The position numbers and the translations under genes are program-made. Below are positions 1 through 5,976 of a stretch of DNA of 7,238 nucleotides, in pieces (position 1 is the first letter of the stretch; every line of letters begins with the position of its first letter). Under the pieces are notes generated by a model, which made no database searches, was not told where the DNA came from, and saw only the letters and a program-made list of their open reading frames with translations. Source of the stretch: an uncultured Bacteroidales bacterium (GTDB lineage: Bacteria > Bacteroidota > Bacteroidia > Bacteroidales > F082); contig CALFIT010000012.1 in NCBI GenBank assembly GCA_937877465.1, positions 1 through 7,238 of the forward strand, in the 5' to 3' direction.

Positions 1-332
1 GCATAGATGACTTGCGCCACCTGAAGGCTGAAGTTGTTGCCGAAATGCGGCATGTCGATGGGCATCCCATGGCTGAAATTACGATCCCAGAGGTAGCCGT
101 TGCCGATGTAGGAGGCCGAAAGCGAGGTCTTGATGTCGGGAAGGCGGTTGCTTTTCGCCGAGAGCAGTCCTTCTTGTGCGACTTGGATTCCGATGTTGCT
201 GGTTGTCAACGCTTTGTTGTTTGCATCGGCGAGTTGGAACAGCTCTTCCAATGTCATGCTTCGTTTCTGTGCCTGCGCCGAAAGGCATAGCGCGAGCGAC
301 AGAAACATCACGAGTTGATGTCTGGTTTTCAT
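1..332 (-). CDS. TolC-family outer membrane efflux protein, N-terminal part (cut by window edge)
   Basis: The reading frame starts at ATG 332 and stays open for 110 codons to the window edge, so only the N-terminus is present. Residues 1-22 (MKTRHQLVMFLSLALCLSAQAQ) form a typical Sec signal peptide with a basic start, a hydrophobic core and an AQA-type cleavage site. The mature start, MTLEELFQLADANNKAL, followed by a helix containing IGIQVAQEGLLSAKSNRLPDI, is the first helical repeat of TolC-like proteins; the stretch after it (TSLSASYIGNGY) looks like an outer-membrane beta-barrel strand. Family members form trimeric channels that export drugs or secreted products with an inner-membrane pump and an adaptor. 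The pump genes would be expected further downstream, beyond position 1, but are not visible. The family call is firm; the substrate cannot be inferred. Confidence 0.85.
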   Translation of the reverse strand, partial: MKTRHQLVMFLSLALCLSAQAQKRSMTLEELFQLADANNKALTTSNIGIQVAQEGLLSAKSNRLPDIKTSLSASYIGNGYLWDRNFSHGMPIDMPHFGNNFSLQVAQVIY

Positions 333-373
333 TGTTTTGAATTTGATAGGGTTATGGCATATAAATCATCCAG

Positions 374-454
374 TTAATCCGTTGTTGTTAATGATAAAGT
401 AATGGATTTCAGCTGGTAACAGGATTTACATGCCCAAGGGCAAGACGCGTTCAT
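374..454 (-). CDS. Possible 26-codon leader ORF upstream of the tolC-like gene (speculative)
   Basis: ATG at 454 opens a 26-residue frame ending at 374, about 24 nt after the predicted transcription start and 41 nt before the tolC-like ATG. The peptide begins MNASCPWACKSCYQLK and has three cysteines in a CxxxCxxC spacing, then a Thr/Ser-rich tail. It matches no family I recognise. A weak GGAG lies about 12 nt upstream of the ATG. It could be a regulatory leader peptide, or simply a chance ORF in a leader; length alone gives no support. Confidence 0.15.
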   Translation of the reverse strand: MNASCPWACKSCYQLKSITLSLTTTD

Positions 455-483
455 TATACGCTTGAACTCCGTTTTTCGGGGTG

Positions 484-491
484 CAAAAGTA
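484..491 (-). promoter_or_regulatory. Predicted -7 promoter element for the tolC-like gene
   Basis: The minus strand reads TACTTTTG followed by CACC, an exact match to the Bacteroidetes primary-sigma -7 consensus TAnnTTTG. I found no convincing TTG -33 element about 20 bases upstream. Transcription would start near 476-479, leaving a leader of about 145 nt before the tolC-like ATG at 332. No other exact -7 match exists between here and that ATG. Confidence 0.6.
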
Positions 492-539
492 CGAAAAATA
501 GTGAAATAGGTGGTCGCTTTTTGGCGAAAAAAAACGAAA

Positions 540-561
540 GGGGGAGATTCATCTCTCCCCC
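540..561 (-). terminator. Intrinsic terminator of prsW, with the stop codon in the loop
   Basis: On the minus strand a perfect 8-bp stem, GGGGGAGA / TCTCCCCC, encloses the 6-nt loop GATGAA and is followed by TTTCG and a run of eight T. The 5' arm is formed by the last codons of prsW (GGG GAG AGA) and the TGA stop lies at the stem-loop junction and in the loop. The GC-rich stem plus T tract is a classic Rho-independent terminator. It should insulate the tolC-like gene from prsW transcription. Confidence 0.8.
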
Positions 562-1343
562 GCATTCCAGTCGATGCGCTTGTATTCCGAGTTGTATTTT
601 TTGTCGGACTGCCCGATTTGGTATTCCAAGTCGTTGAGCAGGTTCTCTTGGGCTTGCACCCGCGAGTTTTGCTGCTGCTTGTTGATGTATTTCAGGCCGA
701 GCTTCCACAGCTTGATGTCGCCCCAAAGGAAGACGAGGTAGAGGATGCCGCCGATGGCGGGGCTGAGCAGTTCTTGGATCATCAGGAGCCAATCGAACAG
801 GCCGTGGGCAAGCATGGCCGCACCCAAGCCGGTCAGCAGGTATCGGGTGCGCTTTTCGGGCTGGAACTTCGCCAACGAGAGGAAGTAGCCCATCAGCACG
901 CCGAAGAGGAAATGACCGGGGACGGAAAGCAGGGCACGCACCACACCTGTGCTGAAGCCGTAGCTCAACACATATTCGATGTTTTCCAAACAGGCAAAGC
1001 CCAAGCCGATGAAAGTGGCGTAGACGATGCCGTCGAAATATTCGTCAAAGTTCTTGTCGCGCCATATAAGCAGCATAAAAATCAGGAACTTGGACAACTC
1101 TTCGGGAATGCCGGCCTGCATAAACGAATTATAGAAAACGGTTTCGGTAAACGGGCTGTCGCCAAAAATGGTATCCACGGCACTGACGATGAGTATGTCC
1201 AAGAAAATGGCCGCAATGCCCCCAATAAAGGCTTTGGCAAGCGACTTGATGGGTTCCTTTTGGTATTTGTCCTGACGATAAATGTAGACCATCAACACCA
1301 CGACAGGCAGGATGGCGATGCCAAGAAGCAAGAGATAATACAT
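549..1343 (-). CDS. PrsW-family intramembrane metalloprotease
   Basis: This 264-residue protein is a multi-pass membrane protein related to PrsW, the B. subtilis site-1 protease that cleaves the anti-sigma factor RsiW; the family belongs with the Rce1/CAAX-type membrane proteases. The family signatures are all present: DKYQKEP near residues 25-31, EELSK at 81-85 (EExxK), FACLE at 116-120 (FxxxE), PGHFLFG with His144, and HGLFD with His180 and Asp184 (HxxxD). Hydrophobic segments occur at about 3-21, 35-58, 70-94, 105-118, 136-157, 168-190 and 195-210. From about residue 220 a hydrophilic, Gln-rich tail follows, probably cytoplasmic or periplasmic. No anti-sigma gene lies beside it, so the substrate is unknown. 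ATG 1343 was chosen because it directly begins the first membrane segment and lies about 25 nt after a good promoter. Confidence 0.88.
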   Translation of the reverse strand: MYYLLLLGIAILPVVVLMVYIYRQDKYQKEPIKSLAKAFIGGIAAIFLDILIVSAVDTIFGDSPFTETVFYNSFMQAGIPEELSKFLIFMLLIWRDKNFDEYFDGIVYATFIGLGFACLENIEYVLSYGFSTGVVRALLSVPGHFLFGVLMGYFLSLAKFQPEKRTRYLLTGLGAAMLAHGLFDWLLMIQELLSPAIGGILYLVFLWGDIKLWKLGLKYINKQQQNSRVQAQENLLNDLEYQIGQSDKKYNSEYKRIDWNAGER

Positions 1344-1374
1344 ACGATAATGGCTTTTTATTCGTTTCTTTTTG

Positions 1375-1382
1375 CAAAAATA
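1375..1382 (-). promoter_or_regulatory. Predicted -7 promoter element for prsW
   Basis: The minus strand reads TATTTTTG, an exact match to TAnnTTTG. The predicted start of transcription is near 1367-1370, giving a leader of about 25 nt before ATG 1343. A clear -33 TTG at the usual spacing is not visible. The element mirrors the guaA element on the opposite strand. Confidence 0.55.
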
Positions 1383-1406
1383 CGGATTTTATCCATGAAA
1401 AAAACC

Positions 1407-1414
1407 TATTTTTG
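1407..1414 (+). promoter_or_regulatory. Predicted -7 promoter element for the guaA operon
   Basis: TATTTTTG matches TAnnTTTG exactly. Transcription would begin about 1419-1422, only about 10 nt before the guaA ATG at 1431, so the mRNA leader would be very short. This placement rules out the in-frame ATG at 1395 as a start from this promoter. No TTG -33 element at 19-22 bp upstream is seen. Confidence 0.6.
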
Positions 1415-1430
1415 CCAAAAATTTTCGTTT

Positions 1431-3005
1431 ATGCAAGAAATGATCCTCATTCTTGACTTCGGCTCGCAGGTGACCCAACTCATCGGACGCCGCCTCCGCG
1501 AACTGAACGTCTATTGCGAAATCCATCCTTACAACAAGGTTCCGGCCATTGGCGCAAACGTCAAAGGCGTGATTCTCAGTGGAAGCCCGTTCTCGGTGCG
1601 CGACGAAAAGGCACCGTTTGCCGACTTGTCGGAAATCAAGGGCAAGCTGCCGCTGTTGGGCATCTGCTACGGCGCACAGTTCATCTCGCAGCATTTCGGC
1701 GGCGAGGTCAACAACAGCCTCTCACGCGAATACGGTCGCGCCATGCTGATGGTGGTCGATGAGCAGTCGCCGCTGTTCAAAGGCGTTTCCAAGACCAGCC
1801 AAGTGTGGATGAGCCACGGCGACACGATAGTGAAACTGCCTGACAATGCGAGAGTTATCGCCTCGACCGACGATGTGGTGAACGCCGCCTACAAGATTGA
1901 CGGCGAGCCGACCTACGCGGTGCAGTTCCACCCCGAAGTGTTCCACACCAAGGAAGGCCCGAAGATGTTGGAGAACTTCGCCCTCGGCATCTGCGGCTGC
2001 AAGGGCGATTGGACGCCGGCCTCGTTCATCGACAACACGGTGGCAACCTTGAAAAAGCAATTGGGCGACGACAAGGTCATTCTCGGCCTTTCGGGTGGCG
2101 TGGACAGCACCGTGGCCGCCGTCTTGTTGAATAAGGCGATTGGCAGCAACCTGACTTGCATCTTCGTCGATAACGGACTGCTGCGCAAGAACGAGTTTGA
2201 GGAGGTGCTCGATTCCTATAAGGAAATGGGCCTCAATGTGATAGGTGTCCATTCGGGACAGCTGTTCCTCGAAAAGCTGCGTGGCGTCACCGACCCCGAG
2301 GCGAAGCGCAAGGCTATCGGTTCGACCTTTATCGAGGTGTTCGATGCCGAAGCGCAAAAGATTGAGGGCGCACGTTGGCTCGCGCAAGGCACCATCTATC
2401 CCGACGTCATCGAGAGCGTGAGCGTCAACGGGCCGAGCTGCAAGATCAAGTCGCACCACAACGTGGGCGGCTTGCCCGAAAAGATGAACCTGAAAATCGT
2501 GGAGCCGCTGCGTTCCTTGTTCAAGGACGAGGTGCGCCGCGTGGGTCGTGCCTTGGGCATCAAGCGTGAGTTGGTGGGTCGCCATCCCTTCCCCGGACCG
2601 AGCCTTGGCATCCGCATCTTGGGCGAGGTCACGGAAGAGAAGCTCCGCATCCTCCGCGATGCCGACGACATCTTCATCAAGGGCTTGCGCAACTGGCCTT
2701 GCGAGCTGCCCAGCGCGTCTTATCCCAACGAGATGGCCGACAACCTCTACGACAGCATCTGGCAGGCGGGCACAATGTTGCTCCCCGTCAAGTCGGTCGG
2801 CGTGATGGGCGACGAAAGGAGCTATGAATACACCATCGCCCTTCGTGCCGTCATCTCCACCGACGGCATGACCGCCGACTGGGTGCATCTGCCTTACGAG
2901 TTCATGGCCAAGGTGTCGAACGACATTATTAATAAGGTGAAAGGCGTCAACCGCGTGTGCTACGACATCTCGTCGAAGCCGCCGGCGACCATCGAATGGG
3001 AATAA
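1431..3005 (+). CDS. guaA: GMP synthase (glutamine-hydrolysing)
   Basis: GuaA converts XMP, ATP and glutamine to GMP, the last step of guanine nucleotide synthesis, in the cytoplasm. The 524-residue product has the full layout. A class I glutamine amidotransferase domain spans about residues 4-190, with nucleophile Cys79 in GICYGAQF and His167/Glu169 in QFHPEVFH. An ATP pyrophosphatase domain starts near 198, with the P-loop SGGVDS at 221-226. The C-terminal dimerisation domain ends in KPPATIEWE. The start MQEMILILDFGSQ resembles Bacteroides GuaA as I recall it; ATG 1440 (MILILDFG) is an alternative, and the upstream in-frame ATGs lie before the promoter or inside prsW antisense. Two oddities: about 15 extra residues at 421-438 between GLR and LYDS, and Ser391 in HPFPGPSLGIR, where most homologues have Gly. 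It is the first gene of the probable three-gene operon. Confidence 0.97.
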   Translation: MQEMILILDFGSQVTQLIGRRLRELNVYCEIHPYNKVPAIGANVKGVILSGSPFSVRDEKAPFADLSEIKGKLPLLGICYGAQFISQHFGGEVNNSLSREYGRAMLMVVDEQSPLFKGVSKTSQVWMSHGDTIVKLPDNARVIASTDDVVNAAYKIDGEPTYAVQFHPEVFHTKEGPKMLENFALGICGCKGDWTPASFIDNTVATLKKQLGDDKVILGLSGGVDSTVAAVLLNKAIGSNLTCIFVDNGLLRKNEFEEVLDSYKEMGLNVIGVHSGQLFLEKLRGVTDPEAKRKAIGSTFIEVFDAEAQKIEGARWLAQGTIYPDVIESVSVNGPSCKIKSHHNVGGLPEKMNLKIVEPLRSLFKDEVRRVGRALGIKRELVGRHPFPGPSLGIRILGEVTEEKLRILRDADDIFIKGLRNWPCELPSASYPNEMADNLYDSIWQAGTMLLPVKSVGVMGDERSYEYTIALRAVISTDGMTADWVHLPYEFMAKVSNDIINKVKGVNRVCYDISSKPPATIEWE

Positions 3006-3019
3006 TTCTGAAAACAAAC

Positions 3020-5287
3020 ATGATAATGAGAAATAAACGGTTTTTCTTTGTCTTCATTCTTTTGGGCATGATGTTGTCGGGCAACGTGAAAGCTCAAGTC
3101 GCTGTCGAACGCTCTCAGCAAAAGACCCAAATCAGTGGCAAGGAATATTATTTGCATCAAGTGAAGGCGGGACAAACTTTGTATGGCATTGCCGAAGCCT
3201 ACAATGTCACTCTTGAGGAGATTCAAACCTTGAATCCTGAGGTGAAAGATGGCCTGCAAGCAGGGCATGTCCTTGGCATTCCGGTCAGGCCAATTAAGGA
3301 GTCTCCCGTAGTGAGGCCCGTGCCTGAGGAAAAGCCTGTGATTCCCGAGCCTGAGTCTGTGGTGGAAGAGGTGAAGCCCGTAATTCCCGAGCCTGAGCCT
3401 GTGGTGGAAGAGGTGAAGCCCGTGATTCCCGAGCCTGAGCCTGTGGTGGAAGAGGTGAAGCCTGTAATTGCCGAGCCTGTGGTGGAGGAGAACAAACCTC
3501 ATGAGCAAGTCAAAGTTTCGGCTGACGGTCGCTATACGGTCAAGCCCGACGAGGACTTGTATGACATCGCCAAGAAGTTTGGCATCGACGTTGCGGAGTT
3601 CAGAAAGATCAATCCGGGCTTGACGGATAATCCAGCCCCTGGCACCTCTGTCAAAGTGCCGGCCATCGTCAATGACAATGATTACATCATTCATTATTGC
3701 GAGAGGAACGAGCGGGTGTCTTCGCTGTTGAGGCGTTGGAAAGTCGATGAAAGTGTATTCAGGTCTATTAATGTGTCTGTTGGCTCTCATGTCTTTGTCA
3801 ATCAGGTGGTTCTGATACCCATTCAAAGGATAACCGATTTTCCATGGATGCAGCCCGAACAGGAAGGAGATCTGGTGATGATAGAGGGAACCGACGAGGA
3901 AGAGATTGAGGTCCCTGAGCCTGAAGCCAATCCTTTTGTTGTCTTTGATGACGAAATGAAAGAGGCTCCCGTTTGTGTTGCAGCTCCTGAAAACGCCTTG
4001 CGGCGCTATCATGTCGCCCTTATGGTCCCCCTGTATCTTTCCAGTGTCGACAATATTATCGTGTCGAAAGAGAATACTGCCAAAGCATCCAAGTCGCGTG
4101 CCATGACTTTCCTACAGTTTTACGAGGGTTTTATGATGGCCGTTGAAGCCTTGGAAAAACAAGGGCTGAAGTTGGATCTTACCGTCTTGGATGTGACGGA
4201 TAACACAGCGTCGGCCGAACGGGCTTTGTCGGAGATCAGGAACAAGGACCTTGACCTTATCGTTGGGCCGTTTTTCGGCAAGTCGTTTTCGATTGTCGAA
4301 GAGTATGCCAAGGCAAACGACATCATTGTGGTCAACCCGTTGACGAATCGGGTGTCTGTCATCGAAGACAATGCCAACGTGGTGAAAGTGAAGCCTGGAG
4401 AGATGGGCATGGTTTTCACCCTTTCCAACTTGGTAAGGAACGCCTATTCTAATGCCAATATCTTCATTGTCAGCCGTGAGCGTGCCGCCGATTCGACATT
4501 CCTCAACCAATTGGAGCACCATCTCAACATGTCGGTCAACAGTGAGGTTACGGTTTTGGGCGACGACTTCCTGCAATTTGCCAGGAACGAGAGCGAAAGG
4601 CTTGAGATGGGCAGCCGCCTCGTTCCGACGGTCGACGTGGAAGGTCAGGTGTATTCCACCGAAGACTTCAGGAATGGCGTGACCGACAAAGTCGTCTTGG
4701 CCAATTCGGTCAAACGTTATTCGTATAGCGAAATGGGAACCTTGAAGTCTCAACTTTCGGGGGTGCGAGAGAATGTGATTATCGCCTATGGCAACGAGAA
4801 TGTTTTTGCCACGCAGGTCCTGAATTCGCTGACCCAAACCGCCGAACGCTATCCCATTACACTCGTATGCGCTCCCGATTGGGCGAAATTCGAGAAACTG
4901 TTGGTCGACAGGCTGCTGAGCATGAAGGCGATTTATGTTAGCGACTATTTCGTTGATTATGAAGACGATGCAGTCAAGCGTTTTGTGTCTCGCTTCCGCA
5001 GTAAATATGCCGTTGAGCCTCAGCAATATGCCTTTGAGGGATACGATGTCGGCTACTATTTCCTTAGCGCATTGATGCAATTTGGGAATGGTTTCATGGA
5101 TTGCCTGCATTGTCATCAGGCGCCATTGCTCAGTACACAGTACAAGTTCTATTATAGGAATTACCTGAAAGGTGGCCGCAACGATGGAAAGGAAAACCTC
5201 TATTGGAGTACCTATCAATATGACAAAGAAGATGTTGAACTGGTTCCCATTGATCCATTCAAGAAAGCCGAAACGACGCATAAATAA
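3020..5287 (+). CDS. Exported protein with three LysM domains and a C-terminal periplasmic-binding-protein-like domain
   Basis: This 755-residue protein has a signal peptide at about residues 4-26 (RNKRFFFVFILLGMMLSG then NVKAQ). Three LysM modules, which bind peptidoglycan or related glycans, lie at about 43-90 (YYLHQVKAGQTLYGIAEAYN), 171-215 (RYTVKPDEDLYDIAKKFG) and 221-268 (a more divergent copy). A Pro/Glu/Val-rich tandem-repeat linker at about 97-160 separates the first two. An acidic stretch (281-315) leads into a type 1 periplasmic-binding-protein fold from about 329 to the end (HVALMVPLYL, FYEGFMMAVEALEKQGLKL, LDLIVGPFFGKSFSIVEEYA, ANDIIVVNPLTN), as in Leu/Ile/Val-type receptors. The likely role is a wall-anchored sensor or scaffold; no transporter genes are adjacent, so nutrient uptake is unsupported. 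A CxxCH motif is at 695-699. The gene starts 14 nt after guaA; ATG 3026 is an equally possible start. By eye its codons end in T more often than those of guaA or gdhA. Confidence 0.85.
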   Translation: MIMRNKRFFFVFILLGMMLSGNVKAQVAVERSQQKTQISGKEYYLHQVKAGQTLYGIAEAYNVTLEEIQTLNPEVKDGLQAGHVLGIPVRPIKESPVVRPVPEEKPVIPEPESVVEEVKPVIPEPEPVVEEVKPVIPEPEPVVEEVKPVIAEPVVEENKPHEQVKVSADGRYTVKPDEDLYDIAKKFGIDVAEFRKINPGLTDNPAPGTSVKVPAIVNDNDYIIHYCERNERVSSLLRRWKVDESVFRSINVSVGSHVFVNQVVLIPIQRITDFPWMQPEQEGDLVMIEGTDEEEIEVPEPEANPFVVFDDEMKEAPVCVAAPENALRRYHVALMVPLYLSSVDNIIVSKENTAKASKSRAMTFLQFYEGFMMAVEALEKQGLKLDLTVLDVTDNTASAERALSEIRNKDLDLIVGPFFGKSFSIVEEYAKANDIIVVNPLTNRVSVIEDNANVVKVKPGEMGMVFTLSNLVRNAYSNANIFIVSRERAADSTFLNQLEHHLNMSVNSEVTVLGDDFLQFARNESERLEMGSRLVPTVDVEGQVYSTEDFRNGVTDKVVLANSVKRYSYSEMGTLKSQLSGVRENVIIAYGNENVFATQVLNSLTQTAERYPITLVCAPDWAKFEKLLVDRLLSMKAIYVSDYFVDYEDDAVKRFVSRFRSKYAVEPQQYAFEGYDVGYYFLSALMQFGNGFMDCLHCHQAPLLSTQYKFYYRNYLKGGRNDGKENLYWSTYQYDKEDVELVPIDPFKKAETTHK
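3338..3490 (+). repeat. 42-bp in-frame tandem repeat (3 full units plus a partial fourth)
   Basis: Units at 3338-3379, 3380-3421 and 3422-3463 differ by only a few bases, and a shortened fourth copy runs from 3464 to about 3490. Each encodes a 14-residue unit, VIPEPE(S/P)VVEEVKP, in the linker between the first and second LysM domains. The fourth copy has Ala for Pro at its third residue and lacks the PE pair. A related VRPVPEEKP lies just upstream. Units of 42 bp preserve the reading frame, so gain or loss of copies by slippage or recombination would lengthen or shorten the linker without breaking the gene. Confidence 0.95.
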
Positions 5288-5948
5288 TTGTTTTCGGGCG
5301 TGGGTTTGTGCCGCTCTGTTGATGTTGTTTTCTTGCGACGACGGCGTGCAGAAGTCCTATTGGGAAAACGGCAAGCTGAAGTCGGAATTGCGCTACGAAA
5401 ACGAGAAGCTGAACGGCGAGTGCGTTTGGTATACCGCCAACGGCAAGCTGATGCTGAAGGCCACCTACAAGGACGATGTCTTGGACGGGCCTTTCACACG
5501 ATGGCACCCTAACGGACAACTCGCCGAAGAGGGCTGGTACAAGGCCGGACTCCGCGACAGCATCGGTCGCACCTATTCCGAAAAGGGACAATTGGCCTCG
5601 GAAGCGTATTATGTCGGCGACAAGCTGCACGGCGAGATCAAGAAGTGGCACGACAACGGGCAGGTCTTTCAAGAAGGCCAATATGTCGACGGCATGATGG
5701 ACGGGCTGTGGTACATCTTCTATCCGAGCGGCGCGTTGGCAGGCAAGGCGGAGTACGAAATGGGCACGGGGAAGCAGATCGGCTACGACGAATCGGGCTA
5801 CAAATGCCTCGAAGTGTCGTATGTCGACAACGTCAAACACGGCAAGGAAATCCACTACAATCCCGACGGGAGCGTTGCCGAAATCATTGAGTATGAACAA
5901 GGTAAGGTGGCCGAGAAAGACAAGCGTCCTGCCAACGACGGGGATTGA
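5232..5948 (+). CDS. Lipoprotein with YwqK/MORN-like repeats
   Basis: The product is about 238 residues. A hydrophobic segment, AWVCAALLMLFSC, after basic RKPKRRINN ends in a lipobox (LFSC, Cys35), so it is probably lipidated and held at the outer membrane. The rest is about eight repeats of 22-24 residues of the pattern W/Y-x-x-NGKL-x-x-E-x-x-Y-x-x-x-x-x-x-G (for example YWENGKLKSELRY, RWHPNGQLAEEGWY, KWHDNGQVFQEGQY, HYNPDGSVAEIIEY), covering about residues 41-224. This matches the MORN_2/YwqK family, often labelled 'antitoxin' by automatic annotation; no toxin partner lies beside it, so I do not adopt that role. The start is uncertain: ATG 5232 overlaps the upstream gene by 56 nt, TTG 5250 would give a more compact signal, and ATG 5322 would destroy the signal and is unlikely. 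It is probably the last gene of the guaA operon. Confidence 0.82.
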   Translation: MLNWFPLIHSRKPKRRINNCFRAWVCAALLMLFSCDDGVQKSYWENGKLKSELRYENEKLNGECVWYTANGKLMLKATYKDDVLDGPFTRWHPNGQLAEEGWYKAGLRDSIGRTYSEKGQLASEAYYVGDKLHGEIKKWHDNGQVFQEGQYVDGMMDGLWYIFYPSGALAGKAEYEMGTGKQIGYDESGYKCLEVSYVDNVKHGKEIHYNPDGSVAEIIEYEQGKVAEKDKRPANDGD

Positions 5949-5976
5949 TTCGGGGCAAAGAAAATATTTTGATTAA

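Larger units (their letters stand above)
333..548 (-). other. Intergenic region between prsW and the tolC-like gene
   Basis: This 216-bp stretch holds, in minus-strand order, the 3' arm and T-rich tail of the prsW terminator, an exact Bacteroidetes -7 element (484-491), a 26-codon ORF (454-374) and a leader running to the tolC-like start. A small perfect hairpin, TGCCC-TT-GGGCA, lies at 431-442. No tRNA or recognised riboswitch was seen by eye. The region is AT-rich compared with the flanking genes, as expected for non-coding Bacteroidetes DNA. Confidence 0.6.
1374..1415. repeat. 9-bp perfect inverted repeat spanning the divergent prsW/guaA promoters
   Basis: GCAAAAATA at 1374-1382 and TATTTTTGC at 1407-1415 are exact reverse complements separated by 24 bp. 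Each arm is the -7 box of one divergent gene. The 24-bp spacer contains a smaller palindrome, GGAT-TTT-ATCC (1384-1394). The symmetry may follow simply from two promoters facing away from each other, or may allow shared control. Confidence 0.6.

Noticed and set aside
510..1430. Open reading frame in frame with guaA extending about 307 codons upstream (apparent 831-residue protein)
   Set aside because: It runs antisense through the well-supported prsW gene and its translation is low-complexity, with no family resemblance. GuaA homologues begin at MQE-ILDFGSQ, and the promoter lies at 1407.
1395..1430. Upstream guaA start at ATG 1395 (MKKTYFCQKFSF extension)
   Set aside because: It lies before the predicted promoter, and GuaA homologues lack such an extension.
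1722..3017. 431-codon ORF on the minus strand
   Set aside because: Antisense shadow of guaA. The His/Val/Ala-rich translation has no recognisable domains, and the open frame follows from the strong G/C-ending codon bias of the sense gene.
3338..3490. CRISPR-like array
   Set aside because: The units are directly abutting, in-frame coding repeats with no unique spacers.
2960..5281. Two long minus-strand ORFs (350 and 389 codons)
   Set aside because: Antisense shadows of the LysM gene. The 'repeats' in the first are the reverse of the 42-bp tandem repeat, and neither has a plausible start region.
5259..5900. 213-codon minus-strand ORF
   Set aside because: Antisense of the repeat lipoprotein; the sense strand has clear NGKL-type repeats and a lipobox.
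5232..5948. Toxin-antitoxin system suggested by the YwqK-family label
   Set aside because: No toxin gene is adjacent, and the protein has a lipoprotein signal, which does not fit a cytoplasmic antitoxin.
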